Under the pieces are notes generated by a model. That model was not told the DNA's origin. It ran no database searches and saw only the letters and a program-made list of their open reading frames with translations. DNA of 13,543 bases from Baffinella frigidus. Lineage: Eukaryota; Cryptophyceae; Cryptomonadales; Baffinellaceae. The position numbers were made by a program, and so were the translations under genes. The stretch is taken from the NCBI GenBank assembly GCA_026770585.1, contig MU646499.1, forward strand, positions 425,638 to 439,180. Reading direction: 5' to 3'. This document shows, piece after piece, positions 9,001 to 13,539 of this stretch. The stretch's first letter is position 1. Each line of letters starts with the position of its first letter.

Positions 9001-12000
9001 CCAACACCCTAAACCCTAAACCCTAAACCCTAACCCCTAAACGCTAAACCCTGAACCCTGAACCCTGAACCTAAAACCCCGAACCCTGAACCCTGAACCC
9101 CGAACCCTTAACCCTAACCCCTGAACCCTCAACACTCAACCCCAATCCCTAACCCAGGTGGAGAGTGCGGACGGGACGCCGGGTGTGACAGGCGCGTCCT
9201 TCCTCTACACACTCGATCCGGTCGTGACCGCGGTCGAACCGTCGCGTCTTGGCCACTCTTCGCGGCTGCTGACCGTCACTGGGAGTAACTTCCGGGACAC
9301 GGACGCCCTCGCGTAAACCCCTAAACCCTAAACCCTAAACCCTCAAACCTAAACCCTAAACCCTGAACCATAAACCCCAAACCCTAAACCAGGTGCCGGT
9401 TTAACCGGCAGCTGGACATGACCGTCAGCGCTGACTTCATCTCGTCCTCGAAAATCCTCTGCGCCCTCCCCGCGATCAGCTCCACGGGCGCCCCGCCGGT
9501 GATCTCGATTAGCAACAACGGACACGACTTCGCTCTTGCCGACTTGTTCCTTTCGCTCTCCGACGTGAACCAAGTCACGTCCGTCTATCCGACGCGCGGG
9601 TAAACCCTAAACCCTAAACCCGACACCGTAAATCCTACACCCCTCAACCCTCAACCCTCAACCCTCAACCCTACACCCTAAGCCCTCAACCCTATACCAG
9701 GACGACCCTCGGTGGGACGGTGATCACGCTGACCGGCACGTCCTTCGATGCGGACACCCGCGTGTTCCTCACGCATTCGGGTACACCCTACACCCTACAC
9801 CCTACACTCCACACCCTACACCCTATACCCTACACCCTACACTCCACACCCTACACCCTACACCCTACACCCTACACCCTACACCCGACACCCTACACCC
9901 TTAACCCTACACCCTACACCCTACACCCTACACCCTACACCCAACACCCAACACCCTACACCCTACACCCTACACCCTAAACACCAACCCCTCAACCATC
10001 AACACTCAACCATCAACCCTCAACACCCAACCCCAACCCCCAAACCCTCAACCCTCACCCCCTAACTAGGCGCGACCCTCGAGATCCCGCGCATCACCCT
10101 CATATCTCCCACGGAGATCCACGCAACCACGCCGGCCCACCCACACGGCACTGCGCGCCTCCACTGTTCGGGTAAATCCTACACCCTAAACCATGCACAA
10201 CCCTAAACCACACACAACCCTAAACCATACGTAACCCTAAACCATACACACCACACAACCCGAAACCATACACCCTAAACCTCAAACCGCGCGTTTCCAC
10301 GCAGTTACCGACGAAGCCGACGTCTCCACGGACCTCTCCGCCACCTTCCACTTTGCCCCCGCGCCCTCCCTGTCCGCGTTCCGCCCTACGCGCGGGCCGG
10401 TGGTTGGTGGGACAGTCATCAGCCTGATCGGTACCGCGTTTCCCGAGGGGGGGATGAGCTGCCGGGTGGGGGGGGAGCGGGCCTCGGCGGTTCGGCGCGT
10501 GTCGTCGACGCTGGGTTTGTGCGTGGCTCCAGTGGTCACGTCCGTCGGACACGCGACGGTTGAGGTCAGCAGCAACGGGCAGGAGTGGGTTGCTTACGCG
10601 AAACGCTTCGAGTTCGCGGACGCGATCCGCATCGTGGGTGTGTCGCCGAGCGTGGTCACGCCCGGATCCGGGACGCGACTCACGCTCGCGTCTGATGCGC
10701 ACACACACCTGGTGTGCAAATTCGGAAACACACACCTGATCGAGGCCGTGCGCGTCTCCCCGTCGGTCGTGTCCTGCATTCCGCCGTCTACTCTCTTCGG
10801 CAACGTCACCGCTGCGCTCTCGGACAACTCAGCCGATTTCTCTGCCCCGGTACACCCTACATCCTGAACCCTAAACCCTAAACCCTGAAAGCTCAACTCT
10901 AAACCATCAACCCTAAACCCTAAACCCGAAGCCCGAAGCCCTAAAACCTTAAACCTATACCCTGAACCCTAAACCCTAAACCCTAAACCCTAAACCCTAC
11001 ACCAGGTGACCATCGAGATTCTTCCGACGATGCGCCTGACCTCAATCTCGCCCTTGACCGCGCCCGCGTTCGCCGCGTGGAGTGTCACGGTCGTCGGAGA
11101 GGGCTTTTCTCGCCGTGCTGGCGAGTTGTTGTGTGTCTTCGGCGCTGCGCGCGTGGTAAGCCCTAAACCCCAAACCCCAAACCGTAAAGCGTAAACCGTA
11201 AACCGTAAACCGTAAACCCTAAACCTTAAACCCTAGACCCTAGACCCTAAACCCTAACCCCTAAACCCAAATCCCTAACCCCTAAACCCTCAACCCCAAA
11301 CCAGGTCGCGACCGTGTTAACAGACGGGGCCGCGACCTGCGTCACGCCCGAGATGGTACCGGGGGAGCTGGACGTGACTCTCATCACGTCCGTCACGGAC
11401 GACTCTTCGGGGATTCCCGATGAGGAAGCGCGCGGGGTTCTCCGAATCGTCGCGGTTTGGGAGTTTGTGCTGACCGGGCTCGCGCCCGCCTCGGGACCGA
11501 CCTCCGGCGGCGGTCACGTGACCATCCACGGCGCAGGACACCTCCTCGAATCCACCAAGTGTTGCTTCGATCGCAGCTCCACCCAGCCGACTGCCTTGTC
11601 ATCCTCCCTCGTGACCTGCGCCGCCCCTCCGCACCCCGCCGGATCCGTGCACGTGTTCCTCGCGGCTGACTGTCAGCACGCGGAGGGGGTCGCGGGCGCG
11701 GGAGGGTACACGTACGTCGAAGCGGTGACGGTCAGCGCCGTCAGCCCGGTGGTGCTGCTGACGGGGACCCCGCGCGTGCTGACGCTCCGCGGGGAGGGAT
11801 TTCCGGTAGATGGACGCTTCGAGGTCGTGATCGCGCGGGATTACAGTCCGTGCCGCGTCGTGGAACGTGGCGTTGCGGATTGTAACGTCACGGTGCTGGA
11901 AGAAGGGCGGTTTGAGCTGCTCGTGTCCGCGGGGGAAGGCGTTTCGGAGGCTGGGCACAGTGTCACGGTCGTCGCGCCCCCTGTCGTGTCCCGCGTCGCA

Positions 12001-13437
12001 TACGTGCTGGCGGACGTTCTGACGGTGCTGACGGACGCGACCACTTCCGCGCGTCCATCAACTCGCGCACACGCGGCCGTGTCTGGCTTGTCCCTGTCAG
12101 CAGCCGCCGGGCTCGAGTGCGTGTTCGACGCCGTGCATAAGACGCCGTGCGAGATCACGTCCCCAACACAGTGCACGTGCCTCCTCCCGGACACGACACC
12201 CTCAACCGTCGCGGTTTCCAGCACGCTCTCGTTCGCAGATCTTTGGAACAGTCCGATCGACCCCGAAGAAGGGGGCACCCTCTTCATGGTCAAATCCATC
12301 TTCCCGACGCACGGGCCCGCCTCAGGCGGCGGAATCGTTTCTATTTCCGGCTCGGGGTTCTCCGGTCAGCATCTCGCGTGCTTGTTCGGAACACACGCTC
12401 CGTCACGCGCTGTGGTAAAGTCGTCATCCCTTGCGCTCTGCGTCGCGCCCGAAACCACCGGGGCGCGCGTGACTGACGGCTCTTCCCTGTCCTCCGGGGA
12501 GCGCGGCCCGTTCAGTACCGTCACGTCCCTCGTCGTGTCCGACGGCGCACACCCCTTGTTCGCAACGGCCTTCTCGTTCGTGCCCCCCGCGGTCGTGTCC
12601 GCCGTGATGCCCTCCGCCGGCGCGCTCCGCGGGGGATCCGTCATCTCCGTTTTCGGATCCAACTTCGGACCCGTTTCCGGATCCAACGATGATTCTCTCC
12701 GGGTGACGTTCGGGCCCGCCTCGTCAGAATCGGTCACGTGGCTCTCCGGGGAACTCCTCCTGACCGTTTTACCCCCGTTCGCCCGCGCGGGCAACGTATC
12801 CGTGTGCGTGTCCGGCCCCGGAGGGACGCATTTCTGCGCCGGGGGGACGCAATTCTTGTTCGTGGAATCTGACGCGTTCTCGTTCGCGCCGTCGCACGGG
12901 CCCGCCTCGGGGGGCACGGTCGTGACCGTGGTACCGAACGGGCCGCGCCCCGTCGCGTTTTGCTGGTTCGGGGATGTTTCCGTGGCGGCCACGGCAGGGG
13001 CGGCGGCAGAGGAGTTCGAATGCGTCGCCCCGCCCAATGGAGGGTCCGTGGAGGCGAGCGCGTCGCTCCGCGTGGAGATGGTCGACGGCTCTTTCCTGAC
13101 CCCCCCCTCCTCCTCCTCCGCTGCTCTCTTCCGCTACGAGGACAGTAAAGCGCTATTCGCGTCGCCGGCCGTGGGCGTCCTCACCCGCGCCGCCACGCTC
13201 GTCACCATCACCGGGCGCGCTTTCCAGCACTCCCCCACCGCCCTCTGCCGCTTCTCCTCCTCCTCCCCTAAGTTATCAGTCAACAACTTCCGTACCGAGG
13301 CGGGCCTACTCTTCGCGGCCGAGGCGGGCCTATCGACGCCTCCGGAACCCATGATGGGTTCAAGAGGAGAGGAGTTGGAGCCATTGACGAGCCTCACCCC
13401 GGCACTCGTCCTCTCCTCGACGGCCGTGCGATGCGCG
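1..13437 (+). CDS. Giant IPT/TIG-repeat protein, 25-exon gene, partial at both ends
   Basis: The spliced exons give about 2,830 residues with no start or final stop, so the gene extends beyond both edges. The product is a tandem array of about 31 IPT/TIG domains of 75-100 residues. Each opens with a motif like SPSSGPASGGTVVTVTG, continues to G-x-[GS]-F, then C-x-F-G, and closes with V-x-C-x-x-P-P and V-x-V-S-x-N-G. IPT/TIG folds are known in plexins, Met-family receptors and fibrocystin-like proteins, where the cysteine pair is extracellular. A surface, adhesion or cell-covering role is therefore inferred, not shown. No signal peptide, transmembrane segment, kinase or other domain is visible. 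All splice sites proposed are GT-AG, and reading frame is kept across every junction except intron 16. 17 or 18 of the 25 introns are phase 0, depending on intron 16. Exons are GC-rich and introns are C-rich telomere-like repeat. A pseudogene is unlikely because about 8.5 kb of exon is free of stops and retains domain motifs. Confidence 0.9.
558..726 (+). repeat. Intron 1, telomere-like repeat
   Basis: 169 bp, donor GTATCC, acceptor AAATCAG, phase 2. It opens with CCCTAAA/CCCTAAC units and shifts to CCCTCAA, CCCTACA and CCCTGCA variants. No other content. Confidence 0.88.
727..879 (+). CDS. Exon 2: core of IPT domain 3
   Basis: Joined in phase 2 it completes PTHG|PGGLGTTLAVQGTHF and continues with CVFTD and LSCITPPAA, a standard IPT core (residues 186-236). 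The frame is fixed by these motifs, and reading without splicing gives no comparable protein. The donor GC|GTAAAT splits an Ala codon (phase 2). Confidence 0.85.
880..1114 (+). repeat. Intron 2, CCCCAAA-rich telomere-like repeat
   Basis: 235 bp, donor GTAAAT, acceptor CCCCCAG, phase 2. The dominant unit is CCCCAAA with some CCCTAAC. This contrasts with neighbouring introns dominated by CCCTCAA or CCCTAAA. The antisense strand reads as a glycine/tryptophan-rich open frame that is a repeat artefact. Confidence 0.87.
1115..1250 (+). CDS. Exon 3: end of IPT domain 3, start of domain 4
   Basis: Residues about 237-282. It contains the last strands of domain 3 (LRLSLSVDGAS) and the opening of domain 4 (SAITPNVGALAGGST). 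It enters in phase 2 and leaves in phase 0 at ACG|GTAACC. Confidence 0.85.
1251..1433 (+). repeat. Intron 3, CCCTAAA repeat
   Basis: 183 bp, donor GTAACC, acceptor GAACCAG, phase 0. Mostly CCCTAAA and CCCTAAC. The donor side GGTAACC and the acceptor side GGTGACC differ by one base, compatible with a 7-bp target duplication. Confidence 0.87.
1434..1500 (+). CDS. Exon 4: middle of IPT domain 4
   Basis: 67 bp, residues 283-304: VTVTGGAFGMDDSITCLFG, then DVA, containing the G-x-F and C-x-F-G signatures. It enters in phase 0 and leaves in phase 1. It ends GATGTTGCAG, and the last seven bases recur just upstream of exon 5. Confidence 0.85.
1501..1719 (+). repeat. Intron 4, telomere-like repeat with target duplication and decoy exon copy
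   Basis: 219 bp, donor GTTTAG, acceptor GTTGCAG, phase 1. It starts with a single G-rich heptamer facing C-rich ones, forming a near-perfect inverted repeat at 1500-1516. It then runs CCCTAAA/CCCTCAA, holds a 31-bp copy of the exon 5 start at 1606-1636, runs CCCTCAA/CCCTACA again, and ends at the true acceptor. Confidence 0.86.
1606..1636 (+). pseudogene. Displaced copy of the exon 5 acceptor and start inside intron 4
   Basis: These 31 bases match 1712-1742 with one mismatch (C1624 versus G1730), at an offset of 106 bp. The copy has GTTGCAG followed by the first codons of exon 5 and then dissolves into CCCTCAA repeat. If its acceptor were used, translation would run into the repeat and lose the CRTPP motif. 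The distal copy is therefore the functional one. Confidence 0.85.
1720..1799 (+). CDS. Exon 5: end of IPT domain 4, part 1
   Basis: Residues 305-331: VAAAVVSTSSVMCRTPPVSF and GGRTVE. The start is set by phase 1 joining to exon 4 (DVA|VAAAV). The donor GAG|GTCACC is chosen because TVE then joins exon 6 as TVEVSGNGQDY, matching TVEVSSNGQEW in a later domain. Confidence 0.82.
1800..2089 (+). repeat. Intron 5, mixed telomere-like repeat
   Basis: 290 bp, donor GTCACC, acceptor AAAGCAG, phase 0. The first 80 bp are a CCCTCCCCACA 11-bp variant array. A non-repetitive patch follows at about 1880-1935, and then CCCTAAA/CCCTACA units. Confidence 0.84.
2090..2164 (+). CDS. Exon 6: last strand of IPT domain 4
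   Basis: 75 bp, residues 332-356: VSGNGQDYSSDGKLFSFFDR then VLVHG, the usual end-strand and linker. Phase 0 on both sides. The donor GGG|GTCAAT and the next exon's GTCTTCCCC resemble each other. Confidence 0.84.
2165..2465 (+). repeat. Intron 6, telomere-like repeat with 21-bp higher-order units
   Basis: 301 bp, donor GTCAAT, acceptor ATCCCAG, phase 0. It holds CCCTCGC/CCCTCCT variants, then a 21-bp array at 2259-2363, then CCCTACA units, and a degraded end with AAAGCCT motifs. Confidence 0.86.
2259..2363 (+). repeat. 21-bp higher-order tandem repeat (three heptamers per unit)
   Basis: The unit CCCTGCACTCTACACCCTAC begins at 2259, 2280, 2301, 2322 and 2343, plus one trailing base per unit. 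A few single-base differences occur (TTT at 2267-2269, TGC at about 2290). A trimer of diverged heptamers has been amplified as a block. Confidence 0.9.
2466..3869 (+). CDS. Exon 7: IPT domains 5 to 9 and start of 10
   Basis: 468 codons without a stop, residues 357-824. Domain openings: FPSYARARGETLVRVIG, VIPSTGGLIASRVTVTG, VTPSRGDALGGHLVLLTG, VTPSMGPRAGGNTITIHG, LAPTRGPLSGGTHVQVHFSG, LSPSSGPASGSTLVHVAV. Each carries C-x-F-G (CRFG, CKFG, CRFG, CLFG, CVFAG) and C-x-x-P-P. The domain after LAPTRG contains an AIGAIG insertion encoded by a 9-bp repeat. The start is fixed by acceptor CCCAG at 2464-2465 and by VHG|VFPS; the donor is GCG|GTCAAA. The open frame continues another 95 bases into intron repeat before a stop. 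Confidence 0.92.
3606..3629 (+). repeat. GCCATTGGA microsatellite in exon 7
   Basis: Two and a half copies of GCCATTGGA encode AIGAIGA between the G-x-x-F and C-x-F regions of domain 9. The same unit appears in exon 16. Confidence 0.8.
3870..4047 (+). repeat. Intron 7, CCCTCAA repeat
   Basis: 178 bp, donor GTCAAA, acceptor TAAACCAG, phase 0. The first 85 bp are near-pure CCCTCAA, which is stop-free in all frames. It then degrades into CCCTAAA-type units. Confidence 0.88.
4048..4104 (+). CDS. Exon 8: C-x-F-G segment of IPT domain 10
   Basis: 57 bp, residues 825-843: VKGVTDSSTFPLCRFGNVE. Joins in phase 0 as LVHVA|VKGVTD. The donor is GAG|GTCTAA. The 3' half is repeated 163 bp downstream. Confidence 0.82.
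4231..4277 (+). pseudogene. Displaced copy of the 3' end of exon 8
   Basis: Matches 4068-4114 at a 163-bp offset with few mismatches, including A4071/G4234, A4095/G4258, G4099/T4262 and G4102/A4265. It still encodes STFPLCRFGNFK followed by the same GTCTAACCCC donor. There is no AG acceptor just upstream, so it is probably not spliced in. Confidence 0.82.
4560..4650 (+). pseudogene. Decayed copy of the start of exon 9
   Basis: It begins GCAGGTGTAAGGCGAGTGGC, against CAGGTTGCAGGCGAGTGGCG at the true exon 9. It later has GTGCAGTGCGTGTCT against GTGCAGTGCATGTCT. An in-frame TAA directly after the CAG and several indels make it non-functional. Alignment is by eye. Confidence 0.68.
4577..4622 (+). 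repeat. Inverted repeat (hairpin) in intron 8
   Basis: AGAAGCAAGG at 4581-4590 is the exact reverse complement of CCTTGCTTCT at 4610-4619. The outer GGC(C) and GCC extend the stem. The loop is 19 bases. Confidence 0.85.
4710..4871 (+). CDS. Exon 9: end of IPT domain 10
   Basis: 54 codons, residues 844-897: VAGEWRESSLLLPDAEAVVQ, then CMSPPSMVGFARVHVAANG and LDFSPSSLEFLFASR. Phase 0 both sides, with GNVE|VAGEW at the 5' junction. The donor CGG|GTCCAA and the following exon's GTCCCG share GTCC. Confidence 0.87.
4872..5040 (+). repeat. Intron 9, CCCTCCA repeat
   Basis: 169 bp, donor GTCCAA, acceptor AATGCAG, phase 0. It contains eight perfect consecutive CCCTCCA units at 4918-4973, followed by CCCTAAA/CCCCAAA. 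This variant is not homogenised in any other intron. Confidence 0.9.
5041..5136 (+). CDS. Exon 10: start of IPT domain 11
   Basis: 32 codons, residues 898-929: VPLFNLAPTHGPASGGTVVS, then LLTLEEDLVGRA. Phase 0 both sides. The donor is GCG|GTACAC. Confidence 0.86.
5137..5348 (+). repeat. Intron 10, telomere-like repeat
   Basis: 212 bp, donor GTACAC, acceptor AAATCAG, phase 0. CCCTACA units give way to CCCTGCA, then CCCTCAA and CCCTAAA. Confidence 0.88.
5349..5954 (+). CDS. Exon 11: IPT domain 11 core, domain 12, start of 13
   Basis: 202 codons, residues 930-1131. AQCAFG and PTCMTPF finish domain 11. Domain 12 opens ARPITGPTTGFLLTILGRDF with CRIG, ITCAAPS and AVSVSMNGLDF. Domain 13 opens VSPSVIVSGSGVMSLIVSG. 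The end of domain 13's first half (GILGNAMAPFPCEREDA) departs from the consensus C-x-F-G. The donor GCG|GTTCAA is supported by joining to exon 12; the frame stays open through nearly all of intron 11. Confidence 0.88.
5955..6196 (+). repeat. Intron 11, CCCTCAA repeat, almost stop-free
   Basis: 242 bp, donor GTTCAA, acceptor TAACCCAG, phase 0. Dominated by CCCTCAA with CCCTACA. In the upstream frame no stop appears until about 6189-6191, five bases before the acceptor. Confidence 0.88.
6197..6475 (+). CDS. Exon 12: end of IPT domain 13, most of 14
   Basis: 93 codons, residues 1132-1224: HLACLVPRSAPPGNFSLTV ends domain 13. Domain 14 has VVTVFGRGFPPLLGG, CWFGG and VVVSSSE. The donor GAG|GTCTAC follows SSSE at the same place where intron 14 follows SSST in the next domain. 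Confidence 0.87.
6476..6669 (+). repeat. Intron 12, CCCTACA-rich repeat
   Basis: 194 bp, donor GTCTAC, acceptor GAACCAG, phase 0. CCCTACA and CCCTGCA units, a CCCTCAA/CCCTGAA middle, CCCTACA again. Confidence 0.88.
6670..6780 (+). CDS. Exon 13: end of IPT domain 14
   Basis: 37 codons, residues 1225-1261: VSCPCPEESIDGQIDGQIGF, then LFVDLPGLTRTNAIPYT. A perfect 12-bp tandem duplication (ATTGATGGTCAA at 6697-6708 and 6709-6720) repeats IDGQ. Phase 0 both sides; donor ACG|GTCCTA. Confidence 0.83.
6781..7001 (+). repeat. Intron 13, telomere-like repeat with junction island
   Basis: 221 bp, donor GTCCTA, acceptor AAACCAG, phase 0. Repeat on both sides surrounds a non-repeat island at 6843-6868. 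The donor GGTCCT and exon 14 start GGTCCT are identical over six bases. Confidence 0.86.
6843..6868 (+). pseudogene. Uninterrupted exon 13/exon 14 junction copy in intron 13
   Basis: The island reads ATC CCA TAC ATG GTC CTC CCC GCG, i.e. IPYMVLPA. The spliced exons 13 and 14 give IPYTVLPSLPPA. Both sides of the junction are present without an intron. Confidence 0.75.
7002..7175 (+). CDS. Exon 14: IPT domain 15, first two thirds
   Basis: 58 codons, residues 1262-1319: VFSIVPTQTLPSGGNMITLR, then CRFDG and APVVVSSST. Phase 0 both sides; donor ACG|GTATGC. Confidence 0.87.
7176..7360 (+). repeat. Intron 14, CCCTAAA/CCCTAAC repeat with a small island
   Basis: 185 bp, donor GTATGC, acceptor TGACTCAG, phase 0. 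A non-repeat island at 7310-7328 (GTGGAGAACGCCGTACACC) loosely resembles the exon 14 end plus donor; this is uncertain. Confidence 0.85.
7361..7486 (+). CDS. Exon 15: end of IPT domain 15
   Basis: 42 codons, residues 1320-1361: VLCTAPPGASGAVAVGLMAS, then EEFYVLRRPALS. Phase 0 both sides. The donor TCG|GTGAAA and exon 16 start GTGTCA share GTG. Confidence 0.86.
7487..7628 (+). repeat. Intron 15, telomere-like repeat with CCGTAAA variant
   Basis: 142 bp, donor GTGAAA, acceptor ACACCAG, phase 0. Begins with CCCTAAA and CCGTAAA, then CCCCAAA and CCCTAAA. Confidence 0.88.
7629..8309 (+). CDS. Exon 16: IPT domains 16 and 17, start of 18
   Basis: 227 codons, residues 1362-1588. Domain 16: VSPSYGGLKGGEEVTVFG with FFGRT and VVCLAPA, and an AIGAIGAIGAI insert. 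Domain 17: FPSSGPISGGTVVTFVGAAF with CSFG and SVCTSPA. Domain 18 begins TTPSTGPVGTSVLVSISS. The 3' end is uncertain: the GTG|GTAAAC donor at 8310 is the natural one, but it does not keep phase with the obvious exon 17 acceptor. Confidence 0.85.
7842..7874 (+). repeat. GCNATTGGA microsatellite in exon 16
   Basis: Nearly four 9-bp units encode AIGAIGAIGAI just before domain 16's last strand. It is the same unit as in exon 7 but in a different part of the domain. Confidence 0.82.
8310..8387 (+). repeat. Intron 16, shortest intron
   Basis: 78 bp, donor GTAAAC, acceptor CACCCAG. CCCTCAA, CCCTGAA and CCCCAAA units. Using both boundaries as given shifts the frame. An alternative AG at 8412-8413 would keep phase 0 and lengthen the intron to 104 bp. 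Confidence 0.7.
8388..8572 (+). CDS. Exon 17: core of IPT domain 18, with an unresolved 5' phase
   Basis: Read in the frame of base 8390 it gives WQQNIDCQFGNQRVSASIRT, then ITCETPP and HVSLSLVSAS, a clear IPT core. This frame needs one base from exon 16, whereas exon 16 ends in phase 0. If splicing uses the AG at 8412-8413, exon 17 begins TTC GGA AAC in frame but loses the conserved Cys. A GC donor after 8304 would also restore phase. The other frames hit a stop or lose all motifs. The 3' donor GGG|GTCTAC is phase 0 in the IPT frame. Confidence 0.68.
8573..8730 (+). repeat. Intron 17, CCCTGAA/CCCTAAA repeat
   Basis: 158 bp, donor GTCTAC, acceptor ACACCAG, phase 0. The CCCTGAA variant is prominent here. 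Confidence 0.88.
8731..8910 (+). CDS. Exon 18: IPT domain 19
   Basis: 60 codons: VVPSSGSVSGSVVSLVGYG, CVFGEARVGASVVSSSLVKC and ETPRHEVGMVAVE. Nearly a whole domain in one exon. Phase 0 both sides; the donor GAG|GTATAC lies at the same domain position as intron 5. Confidence 0.88.
8911..9157 (+). repeat. Intron 18, CCCTAAA/CCCTGAA repeat
   Basis: 247 bp, donor GTATAC, acceptor TAACCCAG, phase 0. Changes from CCCTAAA to CCCTGAA around 9050. Confidence 0.88.
9158..9312 (+). CDS. Exon 19: end of IPT domain 19, start of 20
   Basis: VESADGTPGVTGASFLYTLD ends domain 19, and VEPSRLGHSSRLLTVTGSNF opens domain 20. It leaves in phase 2 at GC|GTAAAC, just before the C-x-F motif. Confidence 0.86.
9313..9392 (+). 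repeat. Intron 19, CCCTAAA repeat
   Basis: 80 bp, donor GTAAAC, acceptor AAACCAG, phase 2. Almost pure CCCTAAA with two variants. Confidence 0.88.
9393..9599 (+). CDS. Exon 20: end of IPT domain 20, start of 21
   Basis: In phase 2 it continues LACRFNRQLDMTVSADFISS, then LCALPAI and VISISNNGHDF, and opens domain 21 (VYPTRG). An in-frame TAA would appear at once in another frame (TTTAACCGG), so the phase is well fixed. The donor splits the Gly codon of PTRG, exactly as intron 1 splits PTHG. Confidence 0.88.
9600..9700 (+). repeat. Intron 20, telomere-like repeat
   Basis: 101 bp, donor GTAAAC, acceptor ATACCAG, phase 2. CCCTAAA then CCCTCAA. Confidence 0.88.
9701..9780 (+). CDS. Exon 21: early part of IPT domain 21
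   Basis: TTLGGTVITLTGTSFDADTR then VFLTHS. The usual Cys of C-x-F-G is replaced here (VFLTHS). It enters in phase 2 and leaves in phase 1 at G|GTACAC. Confidence 0.83.
9781..10069 (+). repeat. Intron 21, CCCTACA repeat
   Basis: 289 bp, donor GTACAC, acceptor TAACTAG, phase 1. About 200 bp of near-pure CCCTACA with a 35-bp block (starts 9800 and 9835) containing a CACTCCA variant, then a CCCTCAA/CCATCAA tail. TAG is an unusual acceptor in this gene; nearly all the others are CAG. Confidence 0.88.
10070..10171 (+). CDS. Exon 22: middle of IPT domain 21
   Basis: Phase 1 joining gives SGATLEIPRITLISPTEIHA, then TTPAHPHGTARLHCS. This fits the end of an IPT domain, although its C-x-x-P-P is written ATTPA. 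It leaves in phase 1 at TCG G|GTAAAT. Confidence 0.78.
10172..10304 (+). repeat. Intron 22, repeat with 17-bp period
   Basis: 133 bp, donor GTAAAT, acceptor CCACGCAG, phase 1. Four 17-bp units starting at 10184, 10201, 10218 and 10235 (CCCTAAACCATGCACAA type) break the heptamer register. The last 20 bp are non-repetitive. Confidence 0.85.
10184..10251 (+). repeat. 17-bp tandem repeat
   Basis: The unit CCCTAAACCAYRCRYAA is repeated four times with small changes. It is one telomere heptamer plus a 10-base tail, amplified together. Confidence 0.85.
10305..10849 (+). CDS. Exon 23: end of IPT domain 21, domains 22 and 23
   Basis: In phase 1 it continues VTDEADVSTDLSATFHFAPA. Domain 22: FRPTRGPVVGGTVISLIGTA with CRVGG and LCVAPV and VEVSSNGQEW. 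Domain 23: VSPSVVTPGSGTRLTLAS with CKFGN and VSCIPPS. Ends LSDNSADFSAP in phase 0 at CCG|GTACAC. Confidence 0.88.
10850..11005 (+). repeat. Intron 23, CCCTAAA repeat
   Basis: 156 bp, donor GTACAC, acceptor ACACCAG, phase 0. Mostly CCCTAAA, with a GCCCGAA patch near 10925. Confidence 0.88.
11006..11155 (+). CDS. Exon 24: first half of IPT domain 24
   Basis: 50 codons: VTIEILPTMRLTSISPLTAP, then WSVTVVGEGF and CVFGAARV. Phase 0 both sides; donor GTG|GTAAGC. Confidence 0.86.
11156..11304 (+). repeat. Intron 24, CCGTAAA/CCCTAAA repeat
   Basis: 149 bp, donor GTAAGC, acceptor AAACCAG, phase 0. A run of CCGTAAA units at about 11181-11218 is specific to this intron, with only traces in intron 15. 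Confidence 0.87.
11305..13437 (+). CDS. Exon 25: second half of IPT domain 24, domains 25 to 31
   Basis: 711 codons open without a stop, the longest exon. Clear openings: LAPASGPTSGGGHVTIHGAG (25), VSPVVLLTGTPRVLTLRGEG (26), IFPTHGPASGGGIVSISGSG (28), VMPSAGALRGGSVISVFGSN (29), FAPSHGPASGGTVVTVV (30), SPAVGVLTRAATLVTITG (31). Domain 27 (about 11980-12290) is atypical, with an extra cysteine cluster CTCLLPD. Domain 31 carries a 24-bp duplication. The frame is set by acceptor CCAG at 11303-11304 and ARV|VATVLT; the donor GCG|GTAAAC follows VRCA. Shadow frames on both strands have no domain motifs. Confidence 0.9.
13295..13332 (+). repeat. Short direct repeat in exon 25
   Basis: CCGAGGCGGGCCTA occurs at 13295-13308 and 13319-13332, a period of 24 bp, giving EAGLLFAAEAGL in the last domain. 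Confidence 0.85.
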
Positions 13438-13451
13438 GTAAACCATACACC

Positions 13452-13539
<88 letters not shown>

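Noticed and set aside
12366-13037. 223-residue minus-strand open frame
   Set aside because: It is antisense to exon 25, low complexity (Thr/Pro/Asp), with no domain.
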